From assembly GCA_964537505.1 (NCBI GenBank), contig CAZICK010000044.1, forward strand, positions 1-31,018: a stretch of DNA of 31,018 nt. The letters are read 5' to 3'. Source of the DNA: DAINBT01 sp036732785. GTDB taxonomy: Bacteria; Planctomycetota; Phycisphaerae; Sedimentisphaerales; SM23-30. Shown in pieces: positions 22,483 through 31,018 of this stretch. A program made the translations under genes and the position numbers. Position 1 is the stretch's first letter. The number at the start of each line of letters is the position of its first letter. The notes under the pieces are model-generated. The model ran no database searches and was not told the origin of the DNA. It was given only the letters and a program-made list of their open reading frames with translations.

Positions 22483-23550
22483 TTATCGGCTGGAAAACTT
22501 ATGCACAATCACGTGCGTGTATTTTTTGCCCGGCCTGAGAATCACCGAGGGGAATTCCGGCTTATTCGGAGAATCGGGAAAGTGCTGCGTCTCCAGACAA
22601 AAACCACAACGGCGATTATATACCTTACCACCCTTACCGACATTACTGCCGTCCAGGAAGTTGCCCGTGTAAAACTGGATAGCAGGTTCACTCGTATGTA
22701 TCTCCATCACCCTGCCGCTGCCCGGCTCATAGACTTCCGCCGCCAATGCCAATGCCCCCCTACCTCTGTTGAGCACCCAATTATGGTCGTAACCTCCGCC
22801 GAATTTGAGCGGTTCGTAATCGGCATTGATCCGCTCGCCCACCACCGTCGGTTTGGTAAAGTCCATCGGCGTCCCCTTAACAGACGCCAACTCGCCCGTC
22901 GGTATCAGGCCCGCATCTGTCAGCGTGATCTTATCGGCGTTAAGCATCAGCTCGTGTCCTAAAATATCACCCGCCCCGGCCCCGGCAAGATTGAAATAAC
23001 TGTGATGCGTCAGACCTATCGGCGTAGCTTTGTCGGTCCGGGCTTCGTAATCGATTCTCAATTCGTCATCGTTGGTCAGCCTGTAAATAACCGTACAGGA
23101 CAGATTACCCGGATAACCTTCTTCGCCGTCTTTGCTCAGATAAGTCAGTTTTACGCCCACCGCATCATCAGTTTCGACCTCTTCGCCAGCCCAGACCACC
23201 TTGTCAAATCCCTTGACGCCGCCGTGCAGATGGTTCTCGCCATTATTTTTGGCCAGCGCATATTCAACACCGTCAAGCGTGAACTTACCCTTGCCGATAC
23301 GGTTGCCGTACCGCCCGATCAGAGCACCAAAATAGGGATTGTCCTTAATGTACTCCTCCAGCGTATCGTAACCCAGCACAATATCGGCCAATCGGCCATT
23401 GCGGTCCGGAACTTCCAGTGAAACCACAATACCGCCATAAGTCATAATACTGGCTTTCACACCATTGGCATTAACCAACCTGTACAAGTCCACTTGCTTA
23501 CCATCAGCCTGGCCGAACACTTCTTTTTGAATAGTCATATTCGCTCCCAT
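22483..23550 (-). CDS. galM: Aldose 1-epimerase (mutarotase)
   Basis: The 355-residue galactose mutarotase family enzyme interconverts alpha and beta anomers of hexoses. Seen: YGGIVVSLEVPDR, IGRYGNRIGKGKF, NGENHLHGG (His107/His109), LTHHSYFNL (the general-acid histidine near 181) and the catalytic glutamate in CLETQHFPDSPN. No signal peptide is evident. Two starts are plausible: ATG 23550 with GAGGG at about 9 bp, or ATG 23538 with GGGAG at 5 bp; the longer is listed. It is convergent with rpoN, with no operon partner visible. Confidence 0.93.
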   Translation of the reverse strand: MGANMTIQKEVFGQADGKQVDLYRLVNANGVKASIMTYGGIVVSLEVPDRNGRLADIVLGYDTLEEYIKDNPYFGALIGRYGNRIGKGKFTLDGVEYALAKNNGENHLHGGVKGFDKVVWAGEEVETDDAVGVKLTYLSKDGEEGYPGNLSCTVIYRLTNDDELRIDYEARTDKATPIGLTHHSYFNLAGAGAGDILGHELMLNADKITLTDAGLIPTGELASVKGTPMDFTKPTVVGERINADYEPLKFGGGYDHNWVLNRGRGALALAAEVYEPGSGRVMEIHTSEPAIQFYTGNFLDGSNVGKGGKVYNRRCGFCLETQHFPDSPNKPEFPSVILRPGKKYTHVIVHKFSSR

Positions 23551-23931
23551 ATCAAAATTCCCTCAATTTCATGATTTTACCATTCCAGCAAGCGACCAAC
23601 GGGAGCGGCCACTTGCCAATCTTATGGAGCAGAAAAAGCGGCTACGCTACCAATCCCTCGGAAATGTACATCAAGACTATAATGATGTCAAATAAATTAT
23701 CAGCTTACACCGGACCGCCAATTTTTAAAAAATCGAAGTGCTGTGAGTGCGCAAAACCGCACACAAAGATTTGCCAAGAAAAACACCGGCGCCGAGCTAT
23801 GTCAAAAAAGGCCGACCAGCGACGGATATACCCAATCGGTGCGATAGCCCCCTGTCACACGCAAACCAAGACATCGAATTTCAGTGTTCTATCTACCGGC
23901 CCAGCGGGAAAACTCAATCGTTATGAGTATA
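23551..23931. other. Gene-poor gap between galM and the HAF-repeat gene
   Basis: Two minus-strand genes flank this gap. A plus-strand frame covering much of it has biased, low-quality composition and no ribosome site. I see no RNA gene and no convincing terminator or promoter. Confidence 0.4.
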
Positions 23932-24909
23932 TTAGCCTCTGGAACGCCTTCTTCTTAGTAAGGCCAATCCACCTACGGCCAATAAGCTAAAGGTCATCGG
24001 CTCAGGTAATGTCATCAGGAACGATCGCGGCATACCATCGATAATTCCCATGCCGACAATTTGGCCATTGTTATTGATATCCCAGGCTTCAGTCAAACTC
24101 GTCCACTGTCCCAATCCCGCATTAAGGACAAGATCATGAAGGTCAATTATCGTATCGTCCTGCCACAGAACAGCATGTGTTCCGACCATACCGACAATCT
24201 GCCCTTTGTCATTGATGCCGTAGGCATGGCTGTTTTCGGTACCAAGCGGGTCCAGATCGACAGGAGCTCCCGCGCCGCCATCCCAGAAGAAGGCATGATC
24301 GTCATTACCGGTGGTTTCTCCGGTACCCACGACATGGCCCAGATTGTTGATGGCCGCTGCGCTTACCAATTTGTTCCAACCGGGACCGGATGTCAAGCTA
24401 TTGATATCGGTCATTGAGCCATCCCAGATGAAAGCGCGATAGTCGGTCTCCGATATTTCAGACTTGCCGACCACTTGGCCACTGTCATTAATGCCATAGG
24501 CGGAACTATAAAGAGAGCTTTCGCCCAAGGTGCCCAGATCGATCATTGAGCCCTCCCAGAGGAACGCGTGCTGAGTATAATCAGCATTTTCCGCCCAGCC
24601 GACCACCTGGCCGTTGCTGTTGGCGTTGACGCCATAGGCTTCGCTCCAATCCCCTCCAAGGTCGCCCAGATCGGTCAGAGCGGGACTGCCAAATTCCCAA
24701 AGGAAGGCGCGATCGTCCGGGCCATCCAAATACACGCCAACGAGATCGCCGTTATCGTTAATTCCGTGGACACGGGTCCCATCATCGCTCAAAACACCGA
24801 TTGTACTAAGATCGATAATATTCAATGCAATCGCGTAAGAGCAATTGGCAAGGATGGTTAAGCATGCCACGACCGATAGAATTACAAATTTTCCTCTTCC
24901 TTGTACCAT
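23932..24909 (-). CDS. Secreted HAF-repeat protein with PEP-CTERM sorting signal
   Basis: The 325-residue protein has an N-terminal signal peptide (hydrophobic about 8-28) and several HAF repeats: GINDNGDLVG, then AFLWEF, DLGDLGG, and again GINDSGQVVG, HAFLWEGSMIDLGTLG and GINDKGQIVG. Such repeats occur in extracellular planctomycete and other proteins and probably form a beta-propeller-like fold. The C-terminus LPEPMTFSLLAVGG followed by LALLRRRRSRG is a PEP-CTERM signal: PEP motif, transmembrane helix, arginine cluster, recognised by exosortase. The ATG at 24909 has GGAAGG just upstream; a longer frame starts inside the leader hairpin and is rejected. Its ligand is unknown. No exosortase gene is in the window. 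Confidence 0.88.
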   Translation of the reverse strand: MVQGRGKFVILSVVACLTILANCSYAIALNIIDLSTIGVLSDDGTRVHGINDNGDLVGVYLDGPDDRAFLWEFGSPALTDLGDLGGDWSEAYGVNANSNGQVVGWAENADYTQHAFLWEGSMIDLGTLGESSLYSSAYGINDSGQVVGKSEISETDYRAFIWDGSMTDINSLTSGPGWNKLVSAAAINNLGHVVGTGETTGNDDHAFFWDGGAGAPVDLDPLGTENSHAYGINDKGQIVGMVGTHAVLWQDDTIIDLHDLVLNAGLGQWTSLTEAWDINNNGQIVGMGIIDGMPRSFLMTLPEPMTFSLLAVGGLALLRRRRSRG

Positions 24910-24946
24910 TTCCTTCCTCTCTTTTTTATGTCTGCCACATTTGGCA

Positions 24947-24993
24947 CAAAAAAACCCGGTACAGAAAGCTTCCATCGCTCTCTCTCACCGGGT
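24947..24993 (-). terminator. Leader hairpin with T-run upstream of the HAF gene (attenuator candidate)
   Basis: On the minus strand ACCCGGT (24987-24993) pairs with ACCGGGT (24954-24960) around a 26-nt loop and is followed by TTTTTTT. It lies 38 nt upstream of the start codon and downstream of the promoter, so it would stop most transcription unless relieved. I could not match it to a known riboswitch class. Confidence 0.55.
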
Positions 24994-25047
24994 AAATATC
25001 TATACTATACACAGACCATGATACGGACTGCGCCTTCTACAAAGTAA

Positions 25048-25076
25048 AATATACCCCATCGCCACGGCAATGTCAA
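25048..25076 (-). promoter_or_regulatory. Promoter of the HAF/PEP-CTERM gene
   Basis: Consensus TTGACA (25071-25076, minus strand), a 17-bp spacer and TATATT (25048-25053). The predicted start near 25041 gives a leader of about 130 nt that contains the terminator-like hairpin. Confidence 0.65.
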
Positions 25077-25079
25077 CCC

Positions 25080-25558
25080 TTAAATTCATAAAATTTATTT
25101 TTTTTCAAAACTTTTTGATGTTTCCTCTGATTTCGGTGGGAATCGAAGCCAACGTCCATTGAGGAACGCAGTAGTGGGAAAATTTTTGCCCATTTATGTG
25201 CGGCCGGCTGTGCTTACGCTCCACCGCATTACCGACAATGGCGACCTTCCCCTAAATTCCGCGACGGACGCCCCACATGATTCATGATTACGGTAATGAG
25301 GCTGCCATACTGTGCCTGTGGGGAAAACGCTCCTTTGAAAATCAAGACAAAACATGGAATGATGTTGTGGGTACATGCGGCCGCCGGAGGCGGCGGATGG
25401 AATGCCATTGGACGGAGTGTGCGATTGGTCTGACATTTTGTTTCCCTATGATCCCGACCATCCTCTTTCGGCCCCGCTTGGGGATTGTATTTTTATGATC
25501 CCCTGATTAGAATAAATGTATATATAGCGTTGATACAACAAGGAAAATTTTACATAAC
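25080..25558. other. Gap upstream of the ABC exporter
   Basis: It begins with an A+T-rich tract. A small G+C hairpin CCGCC-GGA-GGCGG lies at 25381-25393. Short frames on both strands look random. No clear promoter for the exporter was found, although TATATATA occurs at 25519-25526. Confidence 0.35.
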
Positions 25559-27418
25559 ATGATAAAAAAATCGCATAATTTCATTCGTTTTCTTGAGTAT
25601 GTGCGGCCTTACACTAAATATCTGACTCTGGCAGTCATCGGAGGAGTGGTAAAATTCACCATTCCTCTTCTGGTTCCCCAAGTCACGCGCTACCTGCTGG
25701 ACGATGTATTTCTAAGCAAAACGCTAAGCTCCGCCCAGAAACTACATGAACTTTATTGGTGTGTGGGAGGAATGATCGGCGTTTTCCTGTTTTTTTATGC
25801 TCCCTGGGTATATATCCGTCACCTCTACGCCGACAAGGCAGGACACCGTGCGGTTTTCAATCTGCGCTGTGATCTGTACTATAGAATTCTACGCATGTCG
25901 GCTTCTTTTTTTACCCAGAATAAAACGGGAAGTATCATTTCCCGCCTGATAAGTGACATCCAATTGGCACAAAACCTTGTCGGCAGCGCCCTGACTAATA
26001 TCTGGATGGATGCGGTTGCCGTTACAGTGATTCTATATTTCTTGTTTCGTATCGACGTACTCACCACCTTGGTAACGCTCGTCGCGTTTGTGGTCTATAT
26101 TTTTATTTTTCGCCGGTTCAGCGCTGAAATTCGACAGACTACCCGCCGGATGCAGGACGAGTTGGCCGAAATGAGTGGAAGGGCCTCTGAAAAAATCTCG
26201 GGCAGTCTTGTTATTCGCGCCTTCGGGCAGGAACGTAGCGAAAAAAGAAAATTTAACGAGGAATCGGAAAAACTTTTCTCTACCAATATGCACCGCATCT
26301 TTATTCAAAGCCTCAATCAGGCGGTCACTGGCGCCGTGGTAGGCATCTGTCCTCTGATAGTCATAGGATTCGCAGGATATCGTGTTATTCACGGCCAAAT
26401 GACGGTTGGGGAACTCATTGCCGTAACCATGTATCTGGGCCCGCTTTATTTACCTTTACAACGCTTTTCAGAATTGAATGTGGTTTTTGCCAATTCCATG
26501 GCGGCGGTAGATCGCATTTACGAGGTCATGGACGAAAAACCGGAAATCGTCAGTAAGCCCGATGCCATAGAGCTGGACCAAATTCAGGGACGCGTGGAAT
26601 TTGACCATGTCAGCTTCCACTATAACCAAGGCTGCCCTGTGGTTAAAAATCTGACTTTCACGGTGGAGCATGGCCTAAAAGTCGCGCTGGTAGGCCGCAG
26701 CGGCTCGGGGAAAACCACCATCGTCAGTCTCATACCACGATTTTACGATGTAAATGATGGCCGGATAACTATCGATGGATACGATATCAGAGATATAAAA
26801 TTACGTTCTCTGCGTCGGCATATCGGCATGGTATTACAGGATCCCGTTCTATTCAGCGGAACGATTCGCGAAAATATCTTATATGGCAGACCAGAAGCTT
26901 CCGATGTCGAAATTATAGAGGCTGCCAAGGCCGCCAACGCGTATGATTTTATTATTACACTACCACATGGATTCGACACAGAAGTAGGTGAGCGAGGAAC
27001 CTTGTTATCCGGGGGTCAGAAGCAACGGATAACCATTGCCCGCGCTTTCCTCAAAAACCCCGAAATCCTTATTCTGGATGAAGCGACTTCGGCCATAGAT
27101 TCAGAATCGGAGCAAGTCATACAGGACTCAATGAAAAGACTAATAGCCGACCGAACTACTTTTGTCATTGCTCATCGGGTATCTACCGTCGTTGACGCTG
27201 ATCAAATTCTGGTATTGCAGGAAGGCGAAATTGTAGAATCCGGTTCACACCCGGAACTTCTGGCCCGCAACGGCATTTACCGCGGTTTTTACGACCGTCA
27301 GTTTGACCCTGCCAAATCTCCCGACTTCTCTCCGCCCAAATACCAGAATGACGCTTTTTTTGCTACCATCGAAAACAACAATGGCTTCCATAACGATTCC
27401 GCAGATAAGTTAGCTTAA
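25559..27418 (+). CDS. MsbA-like ABC exporter (fused transmembrane and ATPase domains)
   Basis: The 619-residue half-transporter has an N-terminal six-helix domain (about 20-330) and a C-terminal nucleotide-binding domain. The latter shows Walker A GRSGSGKTT at about 379-387, Q-loop LQDPVLFSG, signature LLSGGQKQR at about 482-490, Walker B ILILDEATSAID, and the switch histidine in AHRVST. As a homodimer it would export lipids, peptides or drugs; MsbA/lipid flippase is one option given the LpxL-like gene elsewhere in the window, but this is not proven. The ATG has AAGGAAA about 14 bp upstream, a somewhat long spacing. No accessory outer-membrane or adaptor genes are adjacent. Confidence 0.93.
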   Translation: MIKKSHNFIRFLEYVRPYTKYLTLAVIGGVVKFTIPLLVPQVTRYLLDDVFLSKTLSSAQKLHELYWCVGGMIGVFLFFYAPWVYIRHLYADKAGHRAVFNLRCDLYYRILRMSASFFTQNKTGSIISRLISDIQLAQNLVGSALTNIWMDAVAVTVILYFLFRIDVLTTLVTLVAFVVYIFIFRRFSAEIRQTTRRMQDELAEMSGRASEKISGSLVIRAFGQERSEKRKFNEESEKLFSTNMHRIFIQSLNQAVTGAVVGICPLIVIGFAGYRVIHGQMTVGELIAVTMYLGPLYLPLQRFSELNVVFANSMAAVDRIYEVMDEKPEIVSKPDAIELDQIQGRVEFDHVSFHYNQGCPVVKNLTFTVEHGLKVALVGRSGSGKTTIVSLIPRFYDVNDGRITIDGYDIRDIKLRSLRRHIGMVLQDPVLFSGTIRENILYGRPEASDVEIIEAAKAANAYDFIITLPHGFDTEVGERGTLLSGGQKQRITIARAFLKNPEILILDEATSAIDSESEQVIQDSMKRLIADRTTFVIAHRVSTVVDADQILVLQEGEIVESGSHPELLARNGIYRGFYDRQFDPAKSPDFSPPKYQNDAFFATIENNNGFHNDSADKLA

Positions 27419-27520
27419 TTGATTCACCCAATGACTTTTTACAATATCCATGCACAGATTCTTATGAGGAACCTAAAAAGATATTTATTTCGCTCTTACA
27501 GGGCTTGAAGAAGTGGGGGG

Positions 27521-27577
27521 ATGAATTACCAGCTTCCGCTGGACCTCCTTGTGTTAAACTGATGGTATCATGCTAAC
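27521..27577 (+). repeat. 57-bp dispersed element, copy B
   Basis: It is the partner of 6599-6655 (51 of 57 identical, same orientation). It ends 26 bp before the start chosen for the glycosidase gene. In this copy the sequence reads as a 13-codon frame (MNYQLPLDLLVLN) preceded by GGGGGG; in copy A the third codon is a stop, so a peptide is not conserved. Confidence 0.75.
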
Positions 27578-27602
27578 TTTCAGGGCGGAAGATGGATTGG
27601 TT

Positions 27603-30600
27603 ATGAGTGAATGTTTTTGTCAATCTGACAAGTGTAATATGGCACATATCAACAGGCGTACTTTTCTGAAGACGGCGGGCGGCGGTGTGGCGGCTTTGGC
27701 GATTGTGCCGTCATCGCTGCCGATTATGGCGGGGCCGTTTGAGGAAAACGAGTATTTAAAAATAATCCCTCAGGACAAGCGGCTGGATCGAGACTGGGTG
27801 AAATCTCTCTTTGATCGCGGCAGTAAAGAGGTTTATTCCGATTCAACTGCGCTGGCCCATATAGGTATGCCAGTCGGTGGTCTTTTTGCCGGGACTGTGT
27901 ATCTCGGGGGTGACGGACGGTTATGGTTGTGGGACATTTTCAACCGCGACCAGAACGGCATTCTGCCGCGTGTGGCGGAGATGCCCGCCGGGATCGGCGT
28001 GGGCGGCAACAACAACATGCGCGGAATGAACTATCTTTACCCCGCTCCGCTGACGCAGCCGTTTGAAGTCGGCTTCGCGCTCGCAGCGGGCGGGAAAAAG
28101 TATGCACTTGACGGTTCGGGCTTCAACAAGGTCACCTTCGAGGGGAAATATCCTATCGGTCGAGTAACATACCATGATAACGATTGTCCGGTGCAGGTTG
28201 ACCTGGAGGCATTCAGTCCGTTTTGTCCGCTGAACCTGGAAGATTCATCTCTCCCGGCGGTAGTAATGAGTTTCACTCTGACAAATCAAAGTAATCGAAC
28301 GGTCGAAGCGGTTTTGACCGGACTGATCGAGAATCCAATTTGTCTGGACAGTAAAGAACAATTCAAAGGTCGCCGTCAAAATCGAATCGTACGCGATCCG
28401 GCTCTGACGACATTGGTTTGTTCTGCGGCGGCTCAAATCGATGAATTCGGGCGGACAGATATTCTTTTTGAGGATTTCGAGAGAGGGACCTACGAGAACT
28501 GGACCGCTCAGGGCGAAGCTTTCGGAACAGGGCCGATCTCCAAAACCGACCTACCGGACTACCAGGGAGACGTGGGCGGTCAGGGGCAGCGAGTTGTCAA
28601 CAGTCATGCGACTGCGCCGGGAGACTCTGTTGGGAGTAAAGACGCGAAGACCGGCAAGTTGATTAGTAAGCCGTTTACTATCAATCGCAAATTTATCAAT
28701 CTGTTTGTTGGCGGCGGGGCACACAAGGACACGACGTGCGTCAATGTTGTAGTTGCAGATAAGGTTGTGGCATCGGTTACCGGGCAGAATAACAACCGGA
28801 TGCAAGCCCAATCCCTTTCGGTAGAAGCGTACGAGGGCAAACAGGCACAGATGGAAATCATAGACCAGGAATCCGGAGGCTGGGGCAACATTGGAGTCGA
28901 TCATATTGTGTTTTCCGACAAACCCGCAAGCCCCGGCAAGCTTGATGAGCAGCGTGATTTTGGAACGATGACGTTGGGACTGATTGGACAGGCAGATGAG
29001 GCCACTGCTTGCGGCGAAACCAAAAGCGCCCTTGAGCAAGAGGAAGGAATGCTTGGTGAATCTTTAGTTGGTCAGATCGGTCGCAAGGTTTCACTCCAGC
29101 CGGGCGCCTCGACAACCGTGGACTTTATAATCACCTGGTATTTTCCTAATTTCTACAGTTGCGGCTGTAGTGATCAGCCTTGGACATCGCAGCACGGACC
29201 CCTGGTAGGTCATCACTATGCTTCACGATTCGGTTCGGCTTATGAAGTGGCTCAATATCTTGCTGAGCACTTCGCTCGCCTGACCGGGCAGACACGGAGG
29301 TGGGTTGAAACCTGGTATGACTCGACCCTTCCCTACTGGTTGCTTGACCGGACAATGGCTAATACTTCGACCCTGGCGACCACCACCTGCTATCGTTTCA
29401 AAGACGGCCGCTTCTGGGCATGGGAAGGCGTCGGTTGCTGCCCCGGCACATGCACACACGTTTGGCACTATGCCCAGGCACCAGGGCGACTGTTTCCCGA
29501 ACTTGAGCGCATCGAGCGAGAACGCGTGGACTTCGGATTCGGTCAGCACGCGGACGGCGGCATCGGCATGCGCGCCACCCTGGACGTGTCGCACGACTAC
29601 GCGGATGACGGGCACTGCGGCCGAATACTCGGCGTTTACCGTGATCACCAGATGTCCGCAGACGATGCCTTCCTGCGGCGGCTCTGGCCGCGCGTGGAAA
29701 AAGCGATCAAGTTTATGGTCGCCCGGGATGGCAATGCCGACGGGATTTTCGAGGGCGCACAACCGAACACGCTGGACGCGGCTTGGTACGGCAAGATCAG
29801 TTTCGTCAGTTCGCTCTATCTGGCGGCGCTGCGAGCCGGTCAGCAGATGGCCAGTGAAGTAGGTGACCAGACGTTTGCTGAGCAGTGCAAAGCCATCGCG
29901 GAAAAGGGTGCCAGGAATATTCTCGAAACTTATAACGGGGAGTATTTCATTCAGATTGACGATGCGAAACATGCAGACGCCATCGGCGTAGGCAACGGCT
30001 GCTACATTGATCAGATTTTTGGCCAGACCTGGGCGCACTGGTTGGGCTTGGGCCGTCTGTTCGACCGCGACAAGCAGCTCAGCTCGCTGCGGGCGCTGTG
30101 GAAGTACAACTTTGTGCCGGACGTCGGCCCGTTCCGCGAGAAGTTCACCCAGGGCCGCTGGTACGCCAAGGCGGGCGATGCCGGCCTGATCATGTGTAGT
30201 TGGCCGCGTGGCGGCAAGGACCCGGCCCTGAGCAAGCACTGGCAGTACGGCTATTTCAACGAGTGCATGAGCGGCTTCGAGTACCAGGCGGCGGCGCACA
30301 TGGTTTGGGAGGGGCACGACAACCCCGACCTGCTCGAGCACGGCCTGGCGATCACGCGGGCCATCCACGATCGATACAACGCATCCTTGCGCAATCCTTA
30401 TAACGAGATCGAATGTTCGGATCACTACTCACGGGCTATGGCCAGTTATGGTGTTTATCAATCTGTGTGCGGCTACGAATACCACGGACCTAAGGGGCAT
30501 ATCGGATTTGCACCTCGCCTAAGCCCGGAGAATTTCAAAGCCGCCTTCACGGGCGCCCAGGGCTGGGGCAGCCTGTATCAGGAAAGAACCGCCGACAAAC

Positions 30601-30827
30601 AAGTTAATAAGATTACAGTGCATTGGGGCGAATTGCATCTGAACACATTGGCGATAACAGTTCTTGAGGATAGAAGTGTGGCGAGAGTAGAACTTTCGCT
30701 TTGCGGACAGTTGTTGAAAAATACAAGCGATATGAACGGCAGCAGTCTTGTCATTCGTTTTGATGAGACTGTAATACGACAGAATACGGCACTGATCGTA
30801 AATGTTGATTTCAAACCTGTTTTATAA
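27603..30827 (+). CDS. Tat-exported GH116-type glycosidase (GBA2-like/DUF608) with inserted module
   Basis: The 1074-residue protein has a Tat signal (NRRTFLK plus hydrophobic segment) and an N-terminal GH116 beta-sandwich (GMPVGGLFAGTVYLGGDGRL). Residues about 284-440 form an inserted module (LFEDFERGTYENW, GEAFGTGP, FVGGGAH, GVDHIVF) absent from typical GH116 and resembling beta-sandwich modules in other planctomycete proteins. After it comes the DUF608 (alpha/alpha)6 catalytic domain. By analogy with bacterial GH116, the nucleophile is Glu608 in WAWEGV and the acid/base is Asp803 in YIDQIFGQTWA. It probably cleaves beta-glucosides, xylosides or related polymers outside the cytoplasm. Start choice is uncertain: ATG 27570 lies in the dispersed repeat, ATG 27639 gives the shortest Tat signal, and 27603 has GGAAG about 12 bp upstream. 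Confidence 0.88.
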   Translation: MSECFCQSDKCNMAHINRRTFLKTAGGGVAALAIVPSSLPIMAGPFEENEYLKIIPQDKRLDRDWVKSLFDRGSKEVYSDSTALAHIGMPVGGLFAGTVYLGGDGRLWLWDIFNRDQNGILPRVAEMPAGIGVGGNNNMRGMNYLYPAPLTQPFEVGFALAAGGKKYALDGSGFNKVTFEGKYPIGRVTYHDNDCPVQVDLEAFSPFCPLNLEDSSLPAVVMSFTLTNQSNRTVEAVLTGLIENPICLDSKEQFKGRRQNRIVRDPALTTLVCSAAAQIDEFGRTDILFEDFERGTYENWTAQGEAFGTGPISKTDLPDYQGDVGGQGQRVVNSHATAPGDSVGSKDAKTGKLISKPFTINRKFINLFVGGGAHKDTTCVNVVVADKVVASVTGQNNNRMQAQSLSVEAYEGKQAQMEIIDQESGGWGNIGVDHIVFSDKPASPGKLDEQRDFGTMTLGLIGQADEATACGETKSALEQEEGMLGESLVGQIGRKVSLQPGASTTVDFIITWYFPNFYSCGCSDQPWTSQHGPLVGHHYASRFGSAYEVAQYLAEHFARLTGQTRRWVETWYDSTLPYWLLDRTMANTSTLATTTCYRFKDGRFWAWEGVGCCPGTCTHVWHYAQAPGRLFPELERIERERVDFGFGQHADGGIGMRATLDVSHDYADDGHCGRILGVYRDHQMSADDAFLRRLWPRVEKAIKFMVARDGNADGIFEGAQPNTLDAAWYGKISFVSSLYLAALRAGQQMASEVGDQTFAEQCKAIAEKGARNILETYNGEYFIQIDDAKHADAIGVGNGCYIDQIFGQTWAHWLGLGRLFDRDKQLSSLRALWKYNFVPDVGPFREKFTQGRWYAKAGDAGLIMCSWPRGGKDPALSKHWQYGYFNECMSGFEYQAAAHMVWEGHDNPDLLEHGLAITRAIHDRYNASLRNPYNEIECSDHYSRAMASYGVYQSVCGYEYHGPKGHIGFAPRLSPENFKAAFTGAQGWGSLYQERTADKQVNKITVHWGELHLNTLAITVLEDRSVARVELSLCGQLLKNTSDMNGSSLVIRFDETVIRQNTALIVNVDFKPVL

Positions 30828-31018
30828 CCCTGTGCAAAGCGATATCAGGAGGCTCTGGGTACTTCTGGAGCTACGTTGGAATAAACATGCCCACGCAAGC
30901 GTGGTGGGAGGCAGCCGGTTTTGCAATGACAGAGGGAGATTGCCGCGTCGCTGCGCTCCTCCTAGCTCTTTGTATGGATAGCCGCCAGCCAGATGCAGCA
31001 CGATCCGGCGAACCGAAC
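30828..31018. repeat. Downstream region with REP-like palindrome
   Basis: CCACGCAAGCGTGG (30891-30904) is a perfect inverted repeat with a two-base centre, extended by flanking G/C. Nearby, TTGCCGCGTCGCTGCGCTCC (30940-30959) is a motif I recall as a widespread short repeat in environmental genomes. No gene was recognised before the window ends. Confidence 0.5.

Noticed and set aside
23571..23990. 139-codon plus-strand frame between galM and the HAF gene
   Set aside because: No ribosome site or recognisable motif, and it overlaps the HAF gene end.
29223..30425. Long antisense open frame opposite the glycosidase gene
   Set aside because: High G+C third positions of the real gene leave the antisense frame open; no motifs or ribosome site.
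1..31018. tRNA or rRNA genes
   Set aside because: No T-loop GTTCGANNC with a matching acceptor stem, and no rRNA segments, were found by eye on either strand.

Overview
The window looks like chromosomal DNA of a planctomycete, probably class Phycisphaerae. This is inferred from a PEP-CTERM/HAF-repeat protein, several Tat-exported sugar-metabolism proteins, a ThuA-like protein, a GH116-type glycosidase and a diderm LpxL-like acyltransferase sitting next to ordinary housekeeping genes. No rRNA or tRNA was found, so the lineage is not proven.

Region 1 (1-3.5 kb) is the most unusual part. A cassette lies between near-perfect 54-bp inverted repeats, with helically phased short repeats inside each end (four on the left, two on the right). 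It carries no transposase. It has two overlapping genes: a ParA-type ATPase fused to a C-terminal CBM48/AMPK-beta-like glycogen-binding domain, and a 482-residue protein whose middle resembles the second half of a MinD/FlhG fold without a P-loop. A repeat-rich stretch follows (3.5-3.9 kb), then a coupled lipoprotein/membrane-protein pair (3.9-4.8 kb). Next comes a promoter-to-terminator unit of about 530 bp with no convincing gene (4.9-5.46 kb).

Region 2 (5.4-13.7 kb) is mixed metabolism: an LpxL-like acyltransferase with an altered catalytic motif, a lipoprotein class-I glutamine amidotransferase coupled to a DUF1638 protein, a tetraheme cytochrome c lipoprotein, a Tat-exported aldo/keto-reductase-fold protein that appears to lack its catalytic tetrad, a ThuA-like protein with a Tat-lipoprotein sugar isomerase, and a membrane metallophosphoesterase.

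Region 3 (13.7-22.5 kb) is core housekeeping: a ThiD2-ThiE fusion divergent from lipA-lipM (both promoters predict leaderless mRNAs), a 270-nt Bacillus-type SRP RNA, then dnaX, a 54-residue membrane protein, an intruding mntA-hepT toxin-antitoxin pair, ybaB, recR and rpoN. The order SRP RNA-dnaX-ybaB-recR matches that known in Bacillus.

Region 4 (22.5-31 kb) holds galM, an HAF/PEP-CTERM surface protein with a long leader and a terminator-like hairpin, an MsbA-like ABC exporter, and a very large Tat-exported GH116-type glycosidase with an inserted beta-sandwich-like module. Two dispersed repeat families are scattered through the chromosomal part: a ~50-bp terminator-like palindrome (three copies) and a 57-bp element (two copies, each just upstream of an exported-protein gene).
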